A stretch of 52,705 bases of DNA from the NCBI GenBank assembly GCA_016788205.1, contig JAEUTA010000005.1:1-52705 (forward strand), read 5' to 3'. The notes under the pieces are model-generated. The model was given only the letters and a program-made list of their open reading frames with translations, did not search any database and was not told the DNA's origin. Positions 33,128 through 41,842 of the stretch are shown here, piece by piece (positions within the stretch are counted from its first letter, which is position 1; every line of letters starts with the position of its first letter). Position numbers and translations under genes: made by a program. This stretch comes from Flavobacteriales bacterium. GTDB lineage: Bacteria > Bacteroidota > Bacteroidia > Flavobacteriales_F > PHOS-HE28.

Positions 33128-34404
33128 TCTTCCGTCAACGTGATCAACACCTTGTCGATGCGCTGGCCGTCCATGTCCAGCACTTCACCGTTGAAGCGCT
33201 CGTCAACGATGCTGTCCCCGGGAGAAGGGATGTGGTCGAGCTTGCTGAGGAAGTAACCGGCCACGGTGGTGTAACTCGTGCTCTCCTCGTCCATCAGTTC
33301 CATGCCGAGGTGTGCGTTGAGATCGCCGATCAGCACCTGACCGCCTACGAGGTAGGTGCCGTCGTTGCGTTTCACGATCTCCGGTGTGCTGTCCTCGTCC
33401 TCTTCGGGCAGGTCGCCGACGATGGCTTCCGTGAGGTCGTGCAAGGTGACCAGGCCCTCGAAGTCGCCGTGCTCATCCACCACGATGGCGATGTACTGTT
33501 TGTTCTTCTTGAAGAGTTTCAGGATGGCGAACGCGCCCGCACTTTCGGGGACGATGATCGCCGGGCGAACCACATCGGACAGTTTGAAACTGGGTGTTCC
33601 GGCCTGTTCCAACAGATCACGGATGTCCAATGTGCCTTCGATGTCCTGCATGCGGCCTTTGCACACGGGGTATTTACTGCGGTAGCTGTCCTTGGCTTGC
33701 GCGATGATCTTGTCCAGGGGCTCGGTGCTGTCGATCCATTCCACATCGCTGCGGTGTGTCATCAGCGTCTTCGCCACGTGCTCGCTGAAACGGAAGAGGT
33801 TCTGGTGCGCTTCGGATTCCTGACGGTCCAACACGCCTTGGGTGTTCGCCGTGCGGATGATGGCACGCAACTCTTCCTCGCTCAAGCGGTCGCTGTCGTT
33901 CTCCTTCACCGGGATCAGCTTCATGATCAGCGCGGTGCTGCCGGAAAGCAGTTTCACGATGGGGTAGGTGGCCAGCGTGAAGGCCCGGATGATGGGTGCA
34001 CCGAACAGCGCGATGCCTTCCGGATTGCCCATGGCCAGTGTCTTCGGGACCAGTTCGCCCACCACGATGGTGAAGTAGGTGATGCCACCGATGACGACCA
34101 CCAAGGCCGCGTTGTGCGCGTAGGGTGCGATGCTGGGCCAGCCGATGAGCACAGCTTCCAGATCATCCGTCAGTGCGGCGCCGCCGTAGGCACCGCTGAT
34201 GATGCCGATGAGGGTGATGCCGACCTGGACGGAACTGAGGAAACCTTCTGGGTTGGCGAGCAGCTTCAGGATGGTCTTCGCGCGCGAACTGCCTTTGTCC
34301 GCAAGCGCTTGGATGCGCGAAGGCTTCACGCTCACCAGCGCGATCTCGCACAACGAGAAGAACGCGTTGACGAGGGTGAGGATGACGATGACGAGGATCT
34401 CCAT
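33124..34404 (-). CDS. CNNM/CorC-HlyC family transporter (hemolysin-like)
   Basis: This 426-residue membrane protein has an N-terminal DUF21/CNNM domain (about 1-180, four helices; LVNAFFSLCEIALVSVKPSRI, GELVPKTLAMGNPE), a CBS pair (about 200-330, with SYRSKYPVCKGRMQDIEGTLDIRDLL and YIAIVVDEHGDFEGLVTLHDLTEAIVGDL) and a CorC/HlyC C-terminal domain (about 345-426). CNNM proteins export Mg2+ or other divalent cations. Lies 3 bases behind dapD and overlaps the glycosyltransferase gene by 4. Confidence 0.92.
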   Translation of the reverse strand: MEILVIVILTLVNAFFSLCEIALVSVKPSRIQALADKGSSRAKTILKLLANPEGFLSSVQVGITLIGIISGAYGGAALTDDLEAVLIGWPSIAPYAHNAALVVVIGGITYFTIVVGELVPKTLAMGNPEGIALFGAPIIRAFTLATYPIVKLLSGSTALIMKLIPVKENDSDRLSEEELRAIIRTANTQGVLDRQESEAHQNLFRFSEHVAKTLMTHRSDVEWIDSTEPLDKIIAQAKDSYRSKYPVCKGRMQDIEGTLDIRDLLEQAGTPSFKLSDVVRPAIIVPESAGAFAILKLFKKNKQYIAIVVDEHGDFEGLVTLHDLTEAIVGDLPEEDEDSTPEIVKRNDGTYLVGGQVLIGDLNAHLGMELMDEESTSYTTVAGYFLSKLDHIPSPGDSIVDERFNGEVLDMDGQRIDKVLITLTEE

Positions 34405-34407
34405 GGA

Positions 34408-35220
34408 TCAGACGGCTACGCTGTGTTCGCGCAACGCGTCGTTCAACGAGGTCTTCTTGTCCGTGCTCTCCTTGCGTTGCCCGATGATGAGCGCGCACGG
34501 CACACCGAATTCCCCGGCGGGGAACTTTTTCGTCGTGGTCCCGGGGATCACCACGGAACGTGGCGGGACGTAGCCTTTCATCTCTTTGGGTTCGGCACCG
34601 GTCACGTCGATGATGCGTGTGCTGGCCGTGAGCACCACGTTCGCACCGAGCACTGCTTCAGCACCCACGCGCACGCCTTCAACAACGATCGCCCGCGAGC
34701 CGATGAAACATCCGTCCTCGATGATGACCGGAGCGGCTTGCACAGGCTCCAGCACACCGCCGATGCCCACACCACCGCTCAGGTGAACGTGTTTGCCGAT
34801 CTGCGCACAGCTGCCCACCGTGGCCCAGGTGTCCACCATGGTGCCTTCATCCACGTAGGCGCCGATGTTCACGTAGCTCGGCATCAGGATGGTTCCGGGG
34901 GCGAGGTAAGCGCCGTAACGTGCCACAGCATGCGGAACCACGCGTACGCCCAATTGGGCATAGCCGCGCTTCAGTTCCATCTTGTCGTGGAATTCCAGTG
35001 GGCCGGCTTCCAGGGTCTTCATGCCACGCGTGGGGAAGTAGAGGATCACAGCCTTCTTCACCCAGTCGTTCACCGTCCACTTGTCGCTAGCCGTGGGCGG
35101 ATCCGCAACGCGCAATTCACCCTTATCCAGCAGTTCGATGGTATGCTCAATGGCCTCCACCACACGCTTCTCCTTCAGCAGGCTGCGGTCTTCCCACGCC
35201 TGTTCGATCTCTTGCCGCAT
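34408..35220 (-). CDS. dapD: 2,3,4,5-tetrahydropyridine-2,6-dicarboxylate N-succinyltransferase
   Basis: DapD succinylates tetrahydrodipicolinate in lysine and diaminopimelate synthesis. The 270-residue enzyme has the N-terminal helical domain and then a left-handed beta-helix of hexapeptide repeats (APGTILMPSYVNIGAYVDEGTMVD, VHLSGGVGIGGVLEP, DGCFIGSRAIVVEGVRVGAEAVLGANVVL), with the conserved VPPRSVVIPGT. First gene of a reverse-strand operon with the CNNM transporter and glycosyltransferase; these share no pathway with DapD beyond cell-wall and envelope building. Confidence 0.96.
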   Translation of the reverse strand: MRQEIEQAWEDRSLLKEKRVVEAIEHTIELLDKGELRVADPPTASDKWTVNDWVKKAVILYFPTRGMKTLEAGPLEFHDKMELKRGYAQLGVRVVPHAVARYGAYLAPGTILMPSYVNIGAYVDEGTMVDTWATVGSCAQIGKHVHLSGGVGIGGVLEPVQAAPVIIEDGCFIGSRAIVVEGVRVGAEAVLGANVVLTASTRIIDVTGAEPKEMKGYVPPRSVVIPGTTTKKFPAGEFGVPCALIIGQRKESTDKKTSLNDALREHSVAV

Positions 35221-35341
35221 CTAATGCACCCGCCAACGGAAAGGGTCCGGCGGACTGCAAAGGTGCTCAGGAAGAATGGAATGGAACGAAAGGCGCACCG
35301 TTCAGGGGGCGGTCGCGTAGGCCTTGCCCTTCGCCTGCGGC

Positions 35342-35671
35342 CTAGACCACGTCGCTTCCGGCCTCTTGCATGATGTCCATCAGCCAAAGGGCATCCGCGA
35401 GCATGGCCCTGAGCCGTTTCACTTCGCCGTAGTTCAGCACCAGTTGCGCGAAGTCGCTGCTCACCTCGTAGGCGAAGCACTTCCTGCGGGGATCCACGCG
35501 CTCGGCGCAGTAGTGTTCGTCCTGCTCCAACTCGTGCGCAAGGCCGCGCAGCATATCCCCGTGCATGTTGAAGAGCGAGGTGCCGAAGGCGATCTGGAAC
35601 CGGCTGCAGGAGCAGCAACTGGCCACGTAGCCATCGGCGCTGTGGTGCAGGATGTTCAGTTGATGGGACAT
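35342..35671 (-). CDS. Small Cys-rich protein, DUF6686-like
   Basis: This 109-residue protein starts MSHQLNILHHSADGYVASCCSCSRFQIAFGTSLFNMHG; the CCSC / FQIAFGTSLFNM pattern recalls the Bacteroidota DUF6686 family, remembered but not verified. The C-terminal part is an all-helix region. Two Cys near each other could bind metal. The longer ORF reaches back over the ruvX region on the other strand and has no family support, so the internal start is chosen. Confidence 0.55.
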   Translation of the reverse strand: MSHQLNILHHSADGYVASCCSCSRFQIAFGTSLFNMHGDMLRGLAHELEQDEHYCAERVDPRRKCFAYEVSSDFAQLVLNYGEVKRLRAMLADALWLMDIMQEAGSDVV

Positions 35672-35789
35672 GGCCGCGGACTTCTGCGCACAAAGCACAC
35701 CACTGGATGGCCGGGGCTCAATAGCGCGATCGGGGTAGAACTGGGCCTCCTGACGAAGATGTGACAGTGCGGCTTCGTTCCTTTGGTGC

Positions 35790-36212
35790 GTGCCACGCGT
35801 CATCGCCATAGACTTCGGACTGAAACGCACCGGCCTAGCGGTTACCGATCCGCTGCGCATCATCGCCACTGCGTTGGATACGGTGCCTTCTGAAGAGTTG
35901 CTGGACTACCTGCGGACGTACGTGACCAAGGAGGCAGTGGATGGTTTCGTGGTCGGCCTGCCTGCGCATCTGGATGGAACGCCGGCCGAGATCGCGCCCA
36001 ACGTTCATGCCCTCATTGAAGTGCTCAGGAAGACCTTCCCATCGCTCTGGGTGGAGACCGTGGACGAGCGTTTCACCAGCCGCATGGCCCAACAGACGCT
36101 GATGCAGAGCGGGAAAGGAAAGATGGCTCGCCGCGAGAAAGGCCAGTTGGACCGGATCAGCGCGACCATTCTGCTGCAGGGTTGGTTGGAAGGAGCGGGA
36201 AGAAAGGGGTAG
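35790..36212 (+). CDS. ruvX: Putative pre-16S rRNA nuclease / Holliday junction resolvase RuvX (YqgF)
   Basis: The 140-residue RNase-H-fold protein has the acidic strand VIAIDFGLKRTGLAVTD (residues 4-20), the motif VVGLPAHLDGTPAE, and WVETVDERFTSRMAQ with its essential Asp/Glu, then DRISATILLQGWLE. YqgF finishes the 16S rRNA 5' end in E. coli; Holliday resolvase activity is also reported. Start is GTG (VPRVIAIDFG), the best fit. Followed after 81 bases by def. Confidence 0.93.
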   Translation: MPRVIAIDFGLKRTGLAVTDPLRIIATALDTVPSEELLDYLRTYVTKEAVDGFVVGLPAHLDGTPAEIAPNVHALIEVLRKTFPSLWVETVDERFTSRMAQQTLMQSGKGKMARREKGQLDRISATILLQGWLEGAGRKG

Positions 36213-36274
36213 TAGGCAATGGCATGAGCACGCACTCGTCTTGCGCCTGCATCTGCCCTGTCCCTTGGGCTCGT

Positions 36275-36282
36275 TACTTTTG
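36275..36282 (+). promoter_or_regulatory. -7 promoter element upstream of def
   Basis: TACTTTTG is an exact TAnnTTTG match, ending 11 bases before the def ATG, so the leader would be very short. No clear -33 TTTG is seen at 19-20 bases distance. Confidence 0.5.
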
Positions 36283-36293
36283 CCGCCCGCAAC

Positions 36294-36887
36294 ATGATCC
36301 TCCCCATCCGTGCCTACGGCGACCCGGTCCTCAAGAAGGTCGCTACCGATATCGAACCCGGCCATCCCGGTCTGCAGGAACTCATCGCCAACATGTTCGA
36401 GACCATGTACGCCGCCAACGGTGTGGGCCTCGCAGCGCCGCAGATCGGACAGAGCATCCGCCTGTTCATCGTGGATACGCACTCCAGCCCCGATAGCGAT
36501 GACCCGAACGCGGAGAAAGTGCCCGAGGATAGCGAAGAGGAGCCACGGCTGAAGAAGGTCTTCATCAACCCCTACATCGTGGAGGAGGAAGGCGAGGAGT
36601 GGGGTTTCGAAGAAGGCTGCCTCAGCATCCCGAACATCCGCGAGGAGGTGCAACGCCAGCCCAAGGTGGTGCTGCAATACCAGGATGAGAATTTCAAGGA
36701 ACACGAGGAGGAGTTCGATGGGTTCGCAGCCCGCGTGATCCAGCACGAGCATGATCACTTGGACGGTGTGCTCTTCATCGACCACCTTTCTGCCTTGCGC
36801 AAACGCCTGCTGAACGGCAAGCTGCGTGATATCTCGAATGGCAAGACCGACGCGAAGTACAAGATGCGGTTCCCCGCAGTGAAATAG
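36294..36887 (+). CDS. def: Peptide deformylase
   Basis: Removes the formyl group from nascent proteins. The 197-residue protein carries all three family motifs: GVGLAAPQIG (residues 43-52), EGCLSIP (107-113) and QHEHDHLDG (150-158), giving the metal ligands Cys109, His151 and His155 with catalytic Glu152. An acidic insert (about 65-88) is typical of Bacteroidota enzymes. First gene of a group with the TPR lipoprotein and thioredoxin-like gene downstream. Confidence 0.97.
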   Translation: MILPIRAYGDPVLKKVATDIEPGHPGLQELIANMFETMYAANGVGLAAPQIGQSIRLFIVDTHSSPDSDDPNAEKVPEDSEEEPRLKKVFINPYIVEEEGEEWGFEEGCLSIPNIREEVQRQPKVVLQYQDENFKEHEEEFDGFAARVIQHEHDHLDGVLFIDHLSALRKRLLNGKLRDISNGKTDAKYKMRFPAVK

Positions 36888-36895
36888 TCCCAGCG

Positions 36896-37441
36896 ATGAA
36901 ATACCTGCTGTTGATCCCCATGGCCGCGCTGCTCTTCAGTTGTGGCGAGAAGAAGGAAACGCCGGCCGATGTGCAGTCGCGTATACGCACCATGGAGGAT
37001 TCGGTGTTCGAGAGCCTCACGTTCGATAAGCGCAAGGCCCAGGCGTTGGTGGATGTGTACAAGGCCTACGCGAACGCCAATCCCGGTGATACACTTGCGG
37101 CCGAGTACCTCTTCCGCGCGGCGAACGTGGCCAAGAGCATGCACGATGGCGAAGAAGGCCTGAAGCTTTACGACCGCATCATCCGCGAGTTCCCAAGCTG
37201 GCGCCGCCTGCCTGATGTGTACTATTTGAAGGCCTTCACCATAGACAGTGAATTGAATCGTAAGGGCGAAGCCTACACCGCTTATCAGGATGTGATCGGT
37301 CGCTTCCCTGATCATCCGTTCGCCAAGGATGCCCGCGCCATGATGGACAACCTGCAGTATTCCGACGAAGAGCTCATTCAGCGTTTCGAGGCCATGCAGG
37401 ACAGTGTGGAGCAAGCCCAAGCCGCCACCGGCAAGCCATGA
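36896..37441 (+). CDS. TPR-containing lipoprotein
   Basis: This 181-residue lipoprotein has lipobox LFSC (Cys16) and two or three TPR-like helix pairs, such as LAAEYLFRAANVAKSMHDGEEGLKLYDRIIREFP and VYYLKAFTIDSELNRKGEAYTAYQDVIGRFPDH. The spacing resembles the YbgF/BamD-type TPR fold that binds envelope partners. It starts 8 bases behind def and overlaps the thioredoxin-like gene by 4 (ATGA), so it is surely in one transcript with both. Confidence 0.8.
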   Translation: MKYLLLIPMAALLFSCGEKKETPADVQSRIRTMEDSVFESLTFDKRKAQALVDVYKAYANANPGDTLAAEYLFRAANVAKSMHDGEEGLKLYDRIIREFPSWRRLPDVYYLKAFTIDSELNRKGEAYTAYQDVIGRFPDHPFAKDARAMMDNLQYSDEELIQRFEAMQDSVEQAQAATGKP

Positions 37442-38049
37442 TGGATGCGTTGTTGAAGGCCGCGTTGGACGAGGCCATGGACCCTGCTGGGTATCGTGCG
37501 GACTTCGAACAGCACGTTGCGGATGGGACCGCACCACTTCCTCCCGGCGGAGGTTATTCGGCAGATTATACCAAGCTCAATCTCGCCCGCTCCCGACGTA
37601 TAGAGAAGACCTTGCGCGTTCTCCCCCACGTGAAGGCCGCCCTGGAGCGGGCCCCAGCGCAAACGTGGCTGGTGATGACCGAGATGTGGTGTGGGGATAG
37701 TGCGCAGAACCTGCCGGTGATCATAGCACTGGCCGCACTGGCACCGGCAATCGACGTGCGCATCGTGCGCCGTGACACGCATCTGGAGTTGATGGACCGC
37801 TACCTCACCAACGGGACGCGCAGCATCCCCAAGCTGATCGCCTTCGATGCAGCGGGCCACGCGTGTTTTACTTGGGGGCCGAGACCGGCCGCCGCAGCAC
37901 GTTTGGTGCTCGATAATAAGACCAAGCCCGAAGCGGAACGGCTGGACAAGGACGCGCTGGCCGAAGCGCTGCATAAGTGGTACGCCACCAATGCCGGTGC
38001 TGATACGCAGGCCGAGTTGGCCGAGCTTCTCGGTGCGTGCGACCGCTGA
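37438..38049 (+). CDS. Thioredoxin family protein (Thioredoxin_9-like)
   Basis: This 203-residue cytoplasmic protein has an N-terminal helical region and a thioredoxin fold with an unusual active site: EMWCGDSAQNLPVI (Trp84, Cys85). In place of the CxxC pair, it keeps only one Cys plus Asp-Ser, as in related Bacillus-type thioredoxin-like proteins. The SIPKL cis-Pro motif follows. It may work as a monothiol or be bound to partner proteins. Two ATG codons in tandem (37438 and 37441) can both serve as start. Convergent with the MBL-fold gene. Confidence 0.8.
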   Translation: MMDALLKAALDEAMDPAGYRADFEQHVADGTAPLPPGGGYSADYTKLNLARSRRIEKTLRVLPHVKAALERAPAQTWLVMTEMWCGDSAQNLPVIIALAALAPAIDVRIVRRDTHLELMDRYLTNGTRSIPKLIAFDAAGHACFTWGPRPAAAARLVLDNKTKPEAERLDKDALAEALHKWYATNAGADTQAELAELLGACDR

Positions 38050-38052
38050 GGC

Positions 38053-39342
38053 TTAGCGCCCCACGAAACGGGCCAGCCGGCCTTTGATGCGCTGCGTGAA
38101 CGACGGGAATAATTCGTCCAGGGACTCGCCGCGATTGATCAAAGAGGCTGCCGCACCGAAGAGCCGAAAACGTTGATACATGCCTCCGGCCGGGGTTTGG
38201 AACCGGGCGTTCACGTTCAAGGTGTCGCCACCCCACAGGTGTGAGAGCGCGTAGTGCAACGCTCCAGAGGTCAAGGCCACATCGCAGGTGCCCGGGTGCT
38301 GCTCCACTTCGGTAAGACCGCTACGTGTGGTCAGCGCGCAAGTAAGCCCTAGATCGGTGATGTGAATGGTGGCACGCAGCGCTTCCATGTTCTTGCGATG
38401 AGGGCCGGCTTTCTCCAACAGCCGCTGGCCGTAGGTGGATGCGGCCGATCGGAGCTCCGGCCATTCCACATGCCTACCGGTGAGGAGCGGCCGATGTTCC
38501 GCATGGTCCTCATCGGTCCTGTAGCGCTCGACCGATGCAGTGGAATCATGTGGCTCACCGGGTATCCAGTTGTCGCCAGGATAGAGTACCACACAGGGCA
38601 GTTGAAGGTCGTTCTCCACGAATGCATGAACACGCTGCACGCTGTTCATGCCTCGGTTCATGTACGCGTTCTCCTCGTGCCCGAAGGTGACGAAACTCGC
38701 GAAAGGCACCACCCACTTGGGGCGCAGCTGTCGCACTTGGTGGCGTATGCGCTCCAGCTTCTCGGCCGAAGCGCGTGCGCGGGCATCGTCGTCTGCGCTA
38801 TTGCCCACTTTGTTGGCGTAACCGAACTGTGTGAAGAGCACATCCACAGTACCCACCGCACTGGCCAGCGCAGCTGCTTTGCCTGCATCGTTCACCACGC
38901 AGTCGTTCAGGTTCAGCAGGCGCAATTCTGGCGTGGCGAACAGGGCGTAGGAGTCACCGTCGGTGTACGGGTCGCAACGGATGGTGAACTGGTCACCCAG
39001 GTCGTAAGGCACACCGGCTTTCAGTTCCACGAGCTCCTTGAAACCCGCTTTGCGGCAGAAATCGACCACTTTGCGGTCCACCGTGGCCTGGAACAGCACG
39101 GTGATGTTCGCTCGCGACCCTGGCGGTATCTTCAGCAGGTTCGGTGGGGAGAAATGGTCGGGGTGCTCGTGCGAGAACCAGATGTGCGTGATGGTCGCGA
39201 ATTCCTCGTAACGCAACACCGTTGCTGAAAGCAGGCTCCATCCGTCATCGAAGGCGGTCCCCTCCAACCAAGGGTCGCAGATTAACCGCACACGGCCGTG
39301 TTGCACGATGAAGGACGCGTGGTTGACGAAGGTGATGTGCAT
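38053..39342 (-). CDS. MBL-fold metallo-hydrolase
   Basis: This 429-residue protein has a metallo-beta-lactamase fold in its first 240 residues: MHITFVNHASFIVQHGRVRLICDPWLEG, then the metal-binding FSHEHPDHFSPPNL (His-x-His-x-Asp-His). It resembles UlaG/NAPE-PLD-type lipid hydrolases, but the substrate cannot be derived. The C-terminal 190 residues (starting after GEPHDSTASV) are a separate, unrecognised domain. An in-frame upstream Met pair exists, but MHITF is the natural start. Its stop is 3 bases from the thioredoxin-like gene's stop. Confidence 0.8.
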   Translation of the reverse strand: MHITFVNHASFIVQHGRVRLICDPWLEGTAFDDGWSLLSATVLRYEEFATITHIWFSHEHPDHFSPPNLLKIPPGSRANITVLFQATVDRKVVDFCRKAGFKELVELKAGVPYDLGDQFTIRCDPYTDGDSYALFATPELRLLNLNDCVVNDAGKAAALASAVGTVDVLFTQFGYANKVGNSADDDARARASAEKLERIRHQVRQLRPKWVVPFASFVTFGHEENAYMNRGMNSVQRVHAFVENDLQLPCVVLYPGDNWIPGEPHDSTASVERYRTDEDHAEHRPLLTGRHVEWPELRSAASTYGQRLLEKAGPHRKNMEALRATIHITDLGLTCALTTRSGLTEVEQHPGTCDVALTSGALHYALSHLWGGDTLNVNARFQTPAGGMYQRFRLFGAAASLINRGESLDELFPSFTQRIKGRLARFVGR

Positions 39343-39505
39343 GGACGACGAAGGTCGTTGTTGGAGGGTCATCATGTACCGGCGGGCATGCGACACCTCG
39401 ATCGCTGGGCCGTGTTTCCCCACGCCGAGCCACCGCTCCGCTTGGTTCCAAGTTCAACCGGACGTTGGCACCGTGTTGGCCGTGTTGCGGGAAATACCGA
39501 ACACC

Positions 39506-40090
39506 ATGGCACGTACACCCGCAAAAGCCGCGAAGCGCACCGCACCGAAAAGGCCCGTGAAGAAGAGCGCTGTGAAGAACGCCAGCAAGGCAGCGAAGAA
39601 GGCGACGAAGAAGACGGTGACAACACCGCGCAAAGTCGCCAAGAAGGCAGCCTCCAAGAGCGCTCCGAAGAAAGCCCCTCCAGCCAAGAAGCCGTCACCT
39701 ATGCGTACCCCTCCAGCACGCAAGCGCGCGCCGGTGAAAGCTGCTGCCAAGAAAGGCGCTACGGCGAAACGCGTCACATCCAAACCTCGGACCGGCAAGG
39801 GTGAAGCAACTGCTCGCGAGTTCGCGCTTTACGGCAAGGAAGTGGAGCAAGTGAAGCACCAGCGCCGCACACCGGAGCCTGCGGCCGATGTGCTTCCGGA
39901 TGCGAGCAAGGAACATATGCTGCCGAAGGCCACCTACGACCCTACGCCGGACACCAATGTGCACCCGCGTGGCCACACCGGTCCTGACCGCTTTGCCCAG
40001 AGCGAACGGGTGGCCGCCATGCGTCGTACGCGTGCCCGCAACGCCCGCACAGGCATACCCAATGCCGGGAACAGGAAGCGTCGGGGCTGA
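39506..40090 (+). CDS. Histone H1-like, Lys/Ala-rich DNA-binding protein
   Basis: This 194-residue protein has an N-terminal basic tail of about 100 residues full of KKA/PAKK repeats (ARTPAKAAKRTAPKR, KVAKKAASKSAPKKAPPAKK), like histone H1 and Hc1/AlgP-type nucleoid proteins. The C-terminal part (about 105-194) is different: a conserved-looking EATAREFALYGKEVEQVKHQ, a Pro-rich middle and an Arg-rich end (MRRTRARNARTGIPNAGNRKRRG). It probably binds DNA or RNA. The ORF reaches further upstream, but family-type content starts at MARTPAK. Confidence 0.75.
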   Translation: MARTPAKAAKRTAPKRPVKKSAVKNASKAAKKATKKTVTTPRKVAKKAASKSAPKKAPPAKKPSPMRTPPARKRAPVKAAAKKGATAKRVTSKPRTGKGEATAREFALYGKEVEQVKHQRRTPEPAADVLPDASKEHMLPKATYDPTPDTNVHPRGHTGPDRFAQSERVAAMRRTRARNARTGIPNAGNRKRRG

Positions 40091-40104
40091 CGCCGCCCCG
40101 GTGT

Positions 40105-41694
40105 TCACTCCTTCAGCACGGTGATATGGCGCGCAATGGTTTCCGCACCGATGACGAGCGTGTACATACCGCTTGGCATCGGGCTCAGGTCCACTTGAAG
40201 TCGTGTGGTATCATCCGAACGTCCGGTGAGCACGGTTCGGCCTAGCGCATCGATAACCCGGTAGATGCTTTGACCGCTCGGTGCGGCGAGTTGGACAGTG
40301 AGCATTCCATGCGTAGGTACCGGCCATGCATGGAGTTCCGTGGGATCTGCCGATGGGTCCATGATCGTACTCAGGCAAAGGTCCGTGGTCGCGAAGGTGT
40401 TGGGTGTGCTCACGATCGTGGAATCGAAGGAGGTGAGCATGTCCATTTGTTCCAACATCACGGGGAAGTCGACCACCACAGGTTCTACGAGCGTATCGCT
40501 CCAGGTGTAGGGCTCGTTCCCGCAAGCGAAGTTCAACGTGGCGTCCAGTCTCATCAACATGGAGCTGCTGAGGTAGCGGACCAGGTATTCTCCGGTGTTG
40601 GTGTGCAGCAATTCGGTGGGGCGTAAGTTGTAGGATCCCACTTCGGTAACGTTGGCTTGTAAGAGCGCACCGTCCGGGCCCAAGCTTGCCGTTAATGGCC
40701 TGCCTGTTCCTTGGGAGTCGCTCACCCAACCCACCGCGCTCAAGCTGCCGTCCGCTTCTTCCAACACATCGGTCAACTCGGGTGTCAGGCCTTGTGTGCG
40801 TCGCGCCCATACCACATCGCCGTTCGTATCGACTTTGAAGATGAAAGGAAGGAACCCGCTGCTATTGAACGCGAGGCGCACGATTCCGCTGATCACCAAC
40901 GAACCGTCGGCCAGTTGGTTCACGCTGCTGAGGAGGTGGTAGTTGCCGAAGCTGTATGTACGCGACCATTCCAGTTCCAGGTCGGCGGTCCACCGCTGTA
41001 CGGCGATCTGCGGGAACGATGCCGCACTGAAGTAGGGGCGAAGCACGGAGACCGTGGAAAGGCCGTTCTCCGGCGTACGCAGGATGGCCTTCGGAATGTC
41101 CGACCAGTCATCGCCTTCCGCGAAATGGTACCGTGCCACGAGCGCTCCCACGGCGTCCAGTTCCACCAGGGCACAGGCCCATCCGTCGTTGCCTGGTACA
41201 TCCTGGCTGTGGCCGAAGGTGAAGTAATGGCCGTCCTTCTCCACGATGCCTTGCTCGATGTCGTTCAGGAACAGTGCGTAGTTATCCGGGTAGTATCGGT
41301 TCCACTCCACCTGGCCTGCTGCATCGGTCTTCAAGTACACCTGTTTATCGGTGCCATCCGTGGCCCAGAGGTAGGAGAAGAGGTGCCCGCCATCGGCTGT
41401 CGGCAGGATGATGCGTTTGTAACTGATGTTGGTGTCCACCGGTACCGATGCACCGTTCTGCACCGTGCCATCGGCGTGCATATCGAACAAGGAGAAGTAG
41501 GGTAGGCCATCGGCCGCCCCGTGTTGAGCGCTGACCCGGTACACTTCCGGACCCACCTCACGCACGGAAAGAACGCTGACACCGGCGCCCGTTGCACCTT
41601 GTACGAGCTTGTAGTTGAACGGCGCCTGGGCCTGGCACCACGCGGTGAGCAGTAGTGCGGCGATGTGGACGAGCGGAGTGGATGGAATGGACAT
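40105..41694 (-). CDS. T9SS-exported beta-propeller-like surface protein
   Basis: The 529-residue protein has a signal peptide (MSIPSTPLVHIAALLLTAWCQA) and a body of repeated strand motifs with tag phrases such as ILPTADGGHLFSYLWATDGTDKQVYLKTDAAGQVEWNRYY and TPENGLSTVSVLRPYF, as in secreted beta-propeller proteins. It ends in a type A T9SS sorting domain (LHAWPVPTHGMLTVQLAAPSG ... RHITVLKE). No enzymatic motif is seen. Convergent with the histone-like gene and divergent from the SIMPL gene. Confidence 0.8.
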   Translation of the reverse strand: MSIPSTPLVHIAALLLTAWCQAQAPFNYKLVQGATGAGVSVLSVREVGPEVYRVSAQHGAADGLPYFSLFDMHADGTVQNGASVPVDTNISYKRIILPTADGGHLFSYLWATDGTDKQVYLKTDAAGQVEWNRYYPDNYALFLNDIEQGIVEKDGHYFTFGHSQDVPGNDGWACALVELDAVGALVARYHFAEGDDWSDIPKAILRTPENGLSTVSVLRPYFSAASFPQIAVQRWTADLELEWSRTYSFGNYHLLSSVNQLADGSLVISGIVRLAFNSSGFLPFIFKVDTNGDVVWARRTQGLTPELTDVLEEADGSLSAVGWVSDSQGTGRPLTASLGPDGALLQANVTEVGSYNLRPTELLHTNTGEYLVRYLSSSMLMRLDATLNFACGNEPYTWSDTLVEPVVVDFPVMLEQMDMLTSFDSTIVSTPNTFATTDLCLSTIMDPSADPTELHAWPVPTHGMLTVQLAAPSGQSIYRVIDALGRTVLTGRSDDTTRLQVDLSPMPSGMYTLVIGAETIARHITVLKE

Positions 41695-41842
41695 GGGCGT
41701 TACGCAAAGGACGTACACAGCGCACTGGGGATGCTTGGTCATCCAGCCGTGGCTCGTCTTTGCCATAAAGCCATTCCGGTCGGCCCGGTGTACTACATCA
41801 CCATCGTCCCGCGTTCAAGCTTTCCACCGATACCCGTTACCC

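Noticed and set aside
32138..35220. dapD, CNNM and glycosyltransferase genes as one functional system
   Set aside because: They are tightly spaced and surely co-transcribed, but share no pathway beyond envelope building; likely an ordinary mixed operon.
33232..35373. 713-codon forward open frame opposite the CNNM and dapD genes
   Set aside because: It is antisense to two well-identified genes; the long frame follows from high GC and codon bias, and the product is His/Gln/Arg-rich without a recognisable domain.
41615..41842. N-terminal extension of the SIMPL gene frame
   Set aside because: It overlaps the divergent T9SS gene's start and has no signal peptide; the internal ATG gives a clean one.
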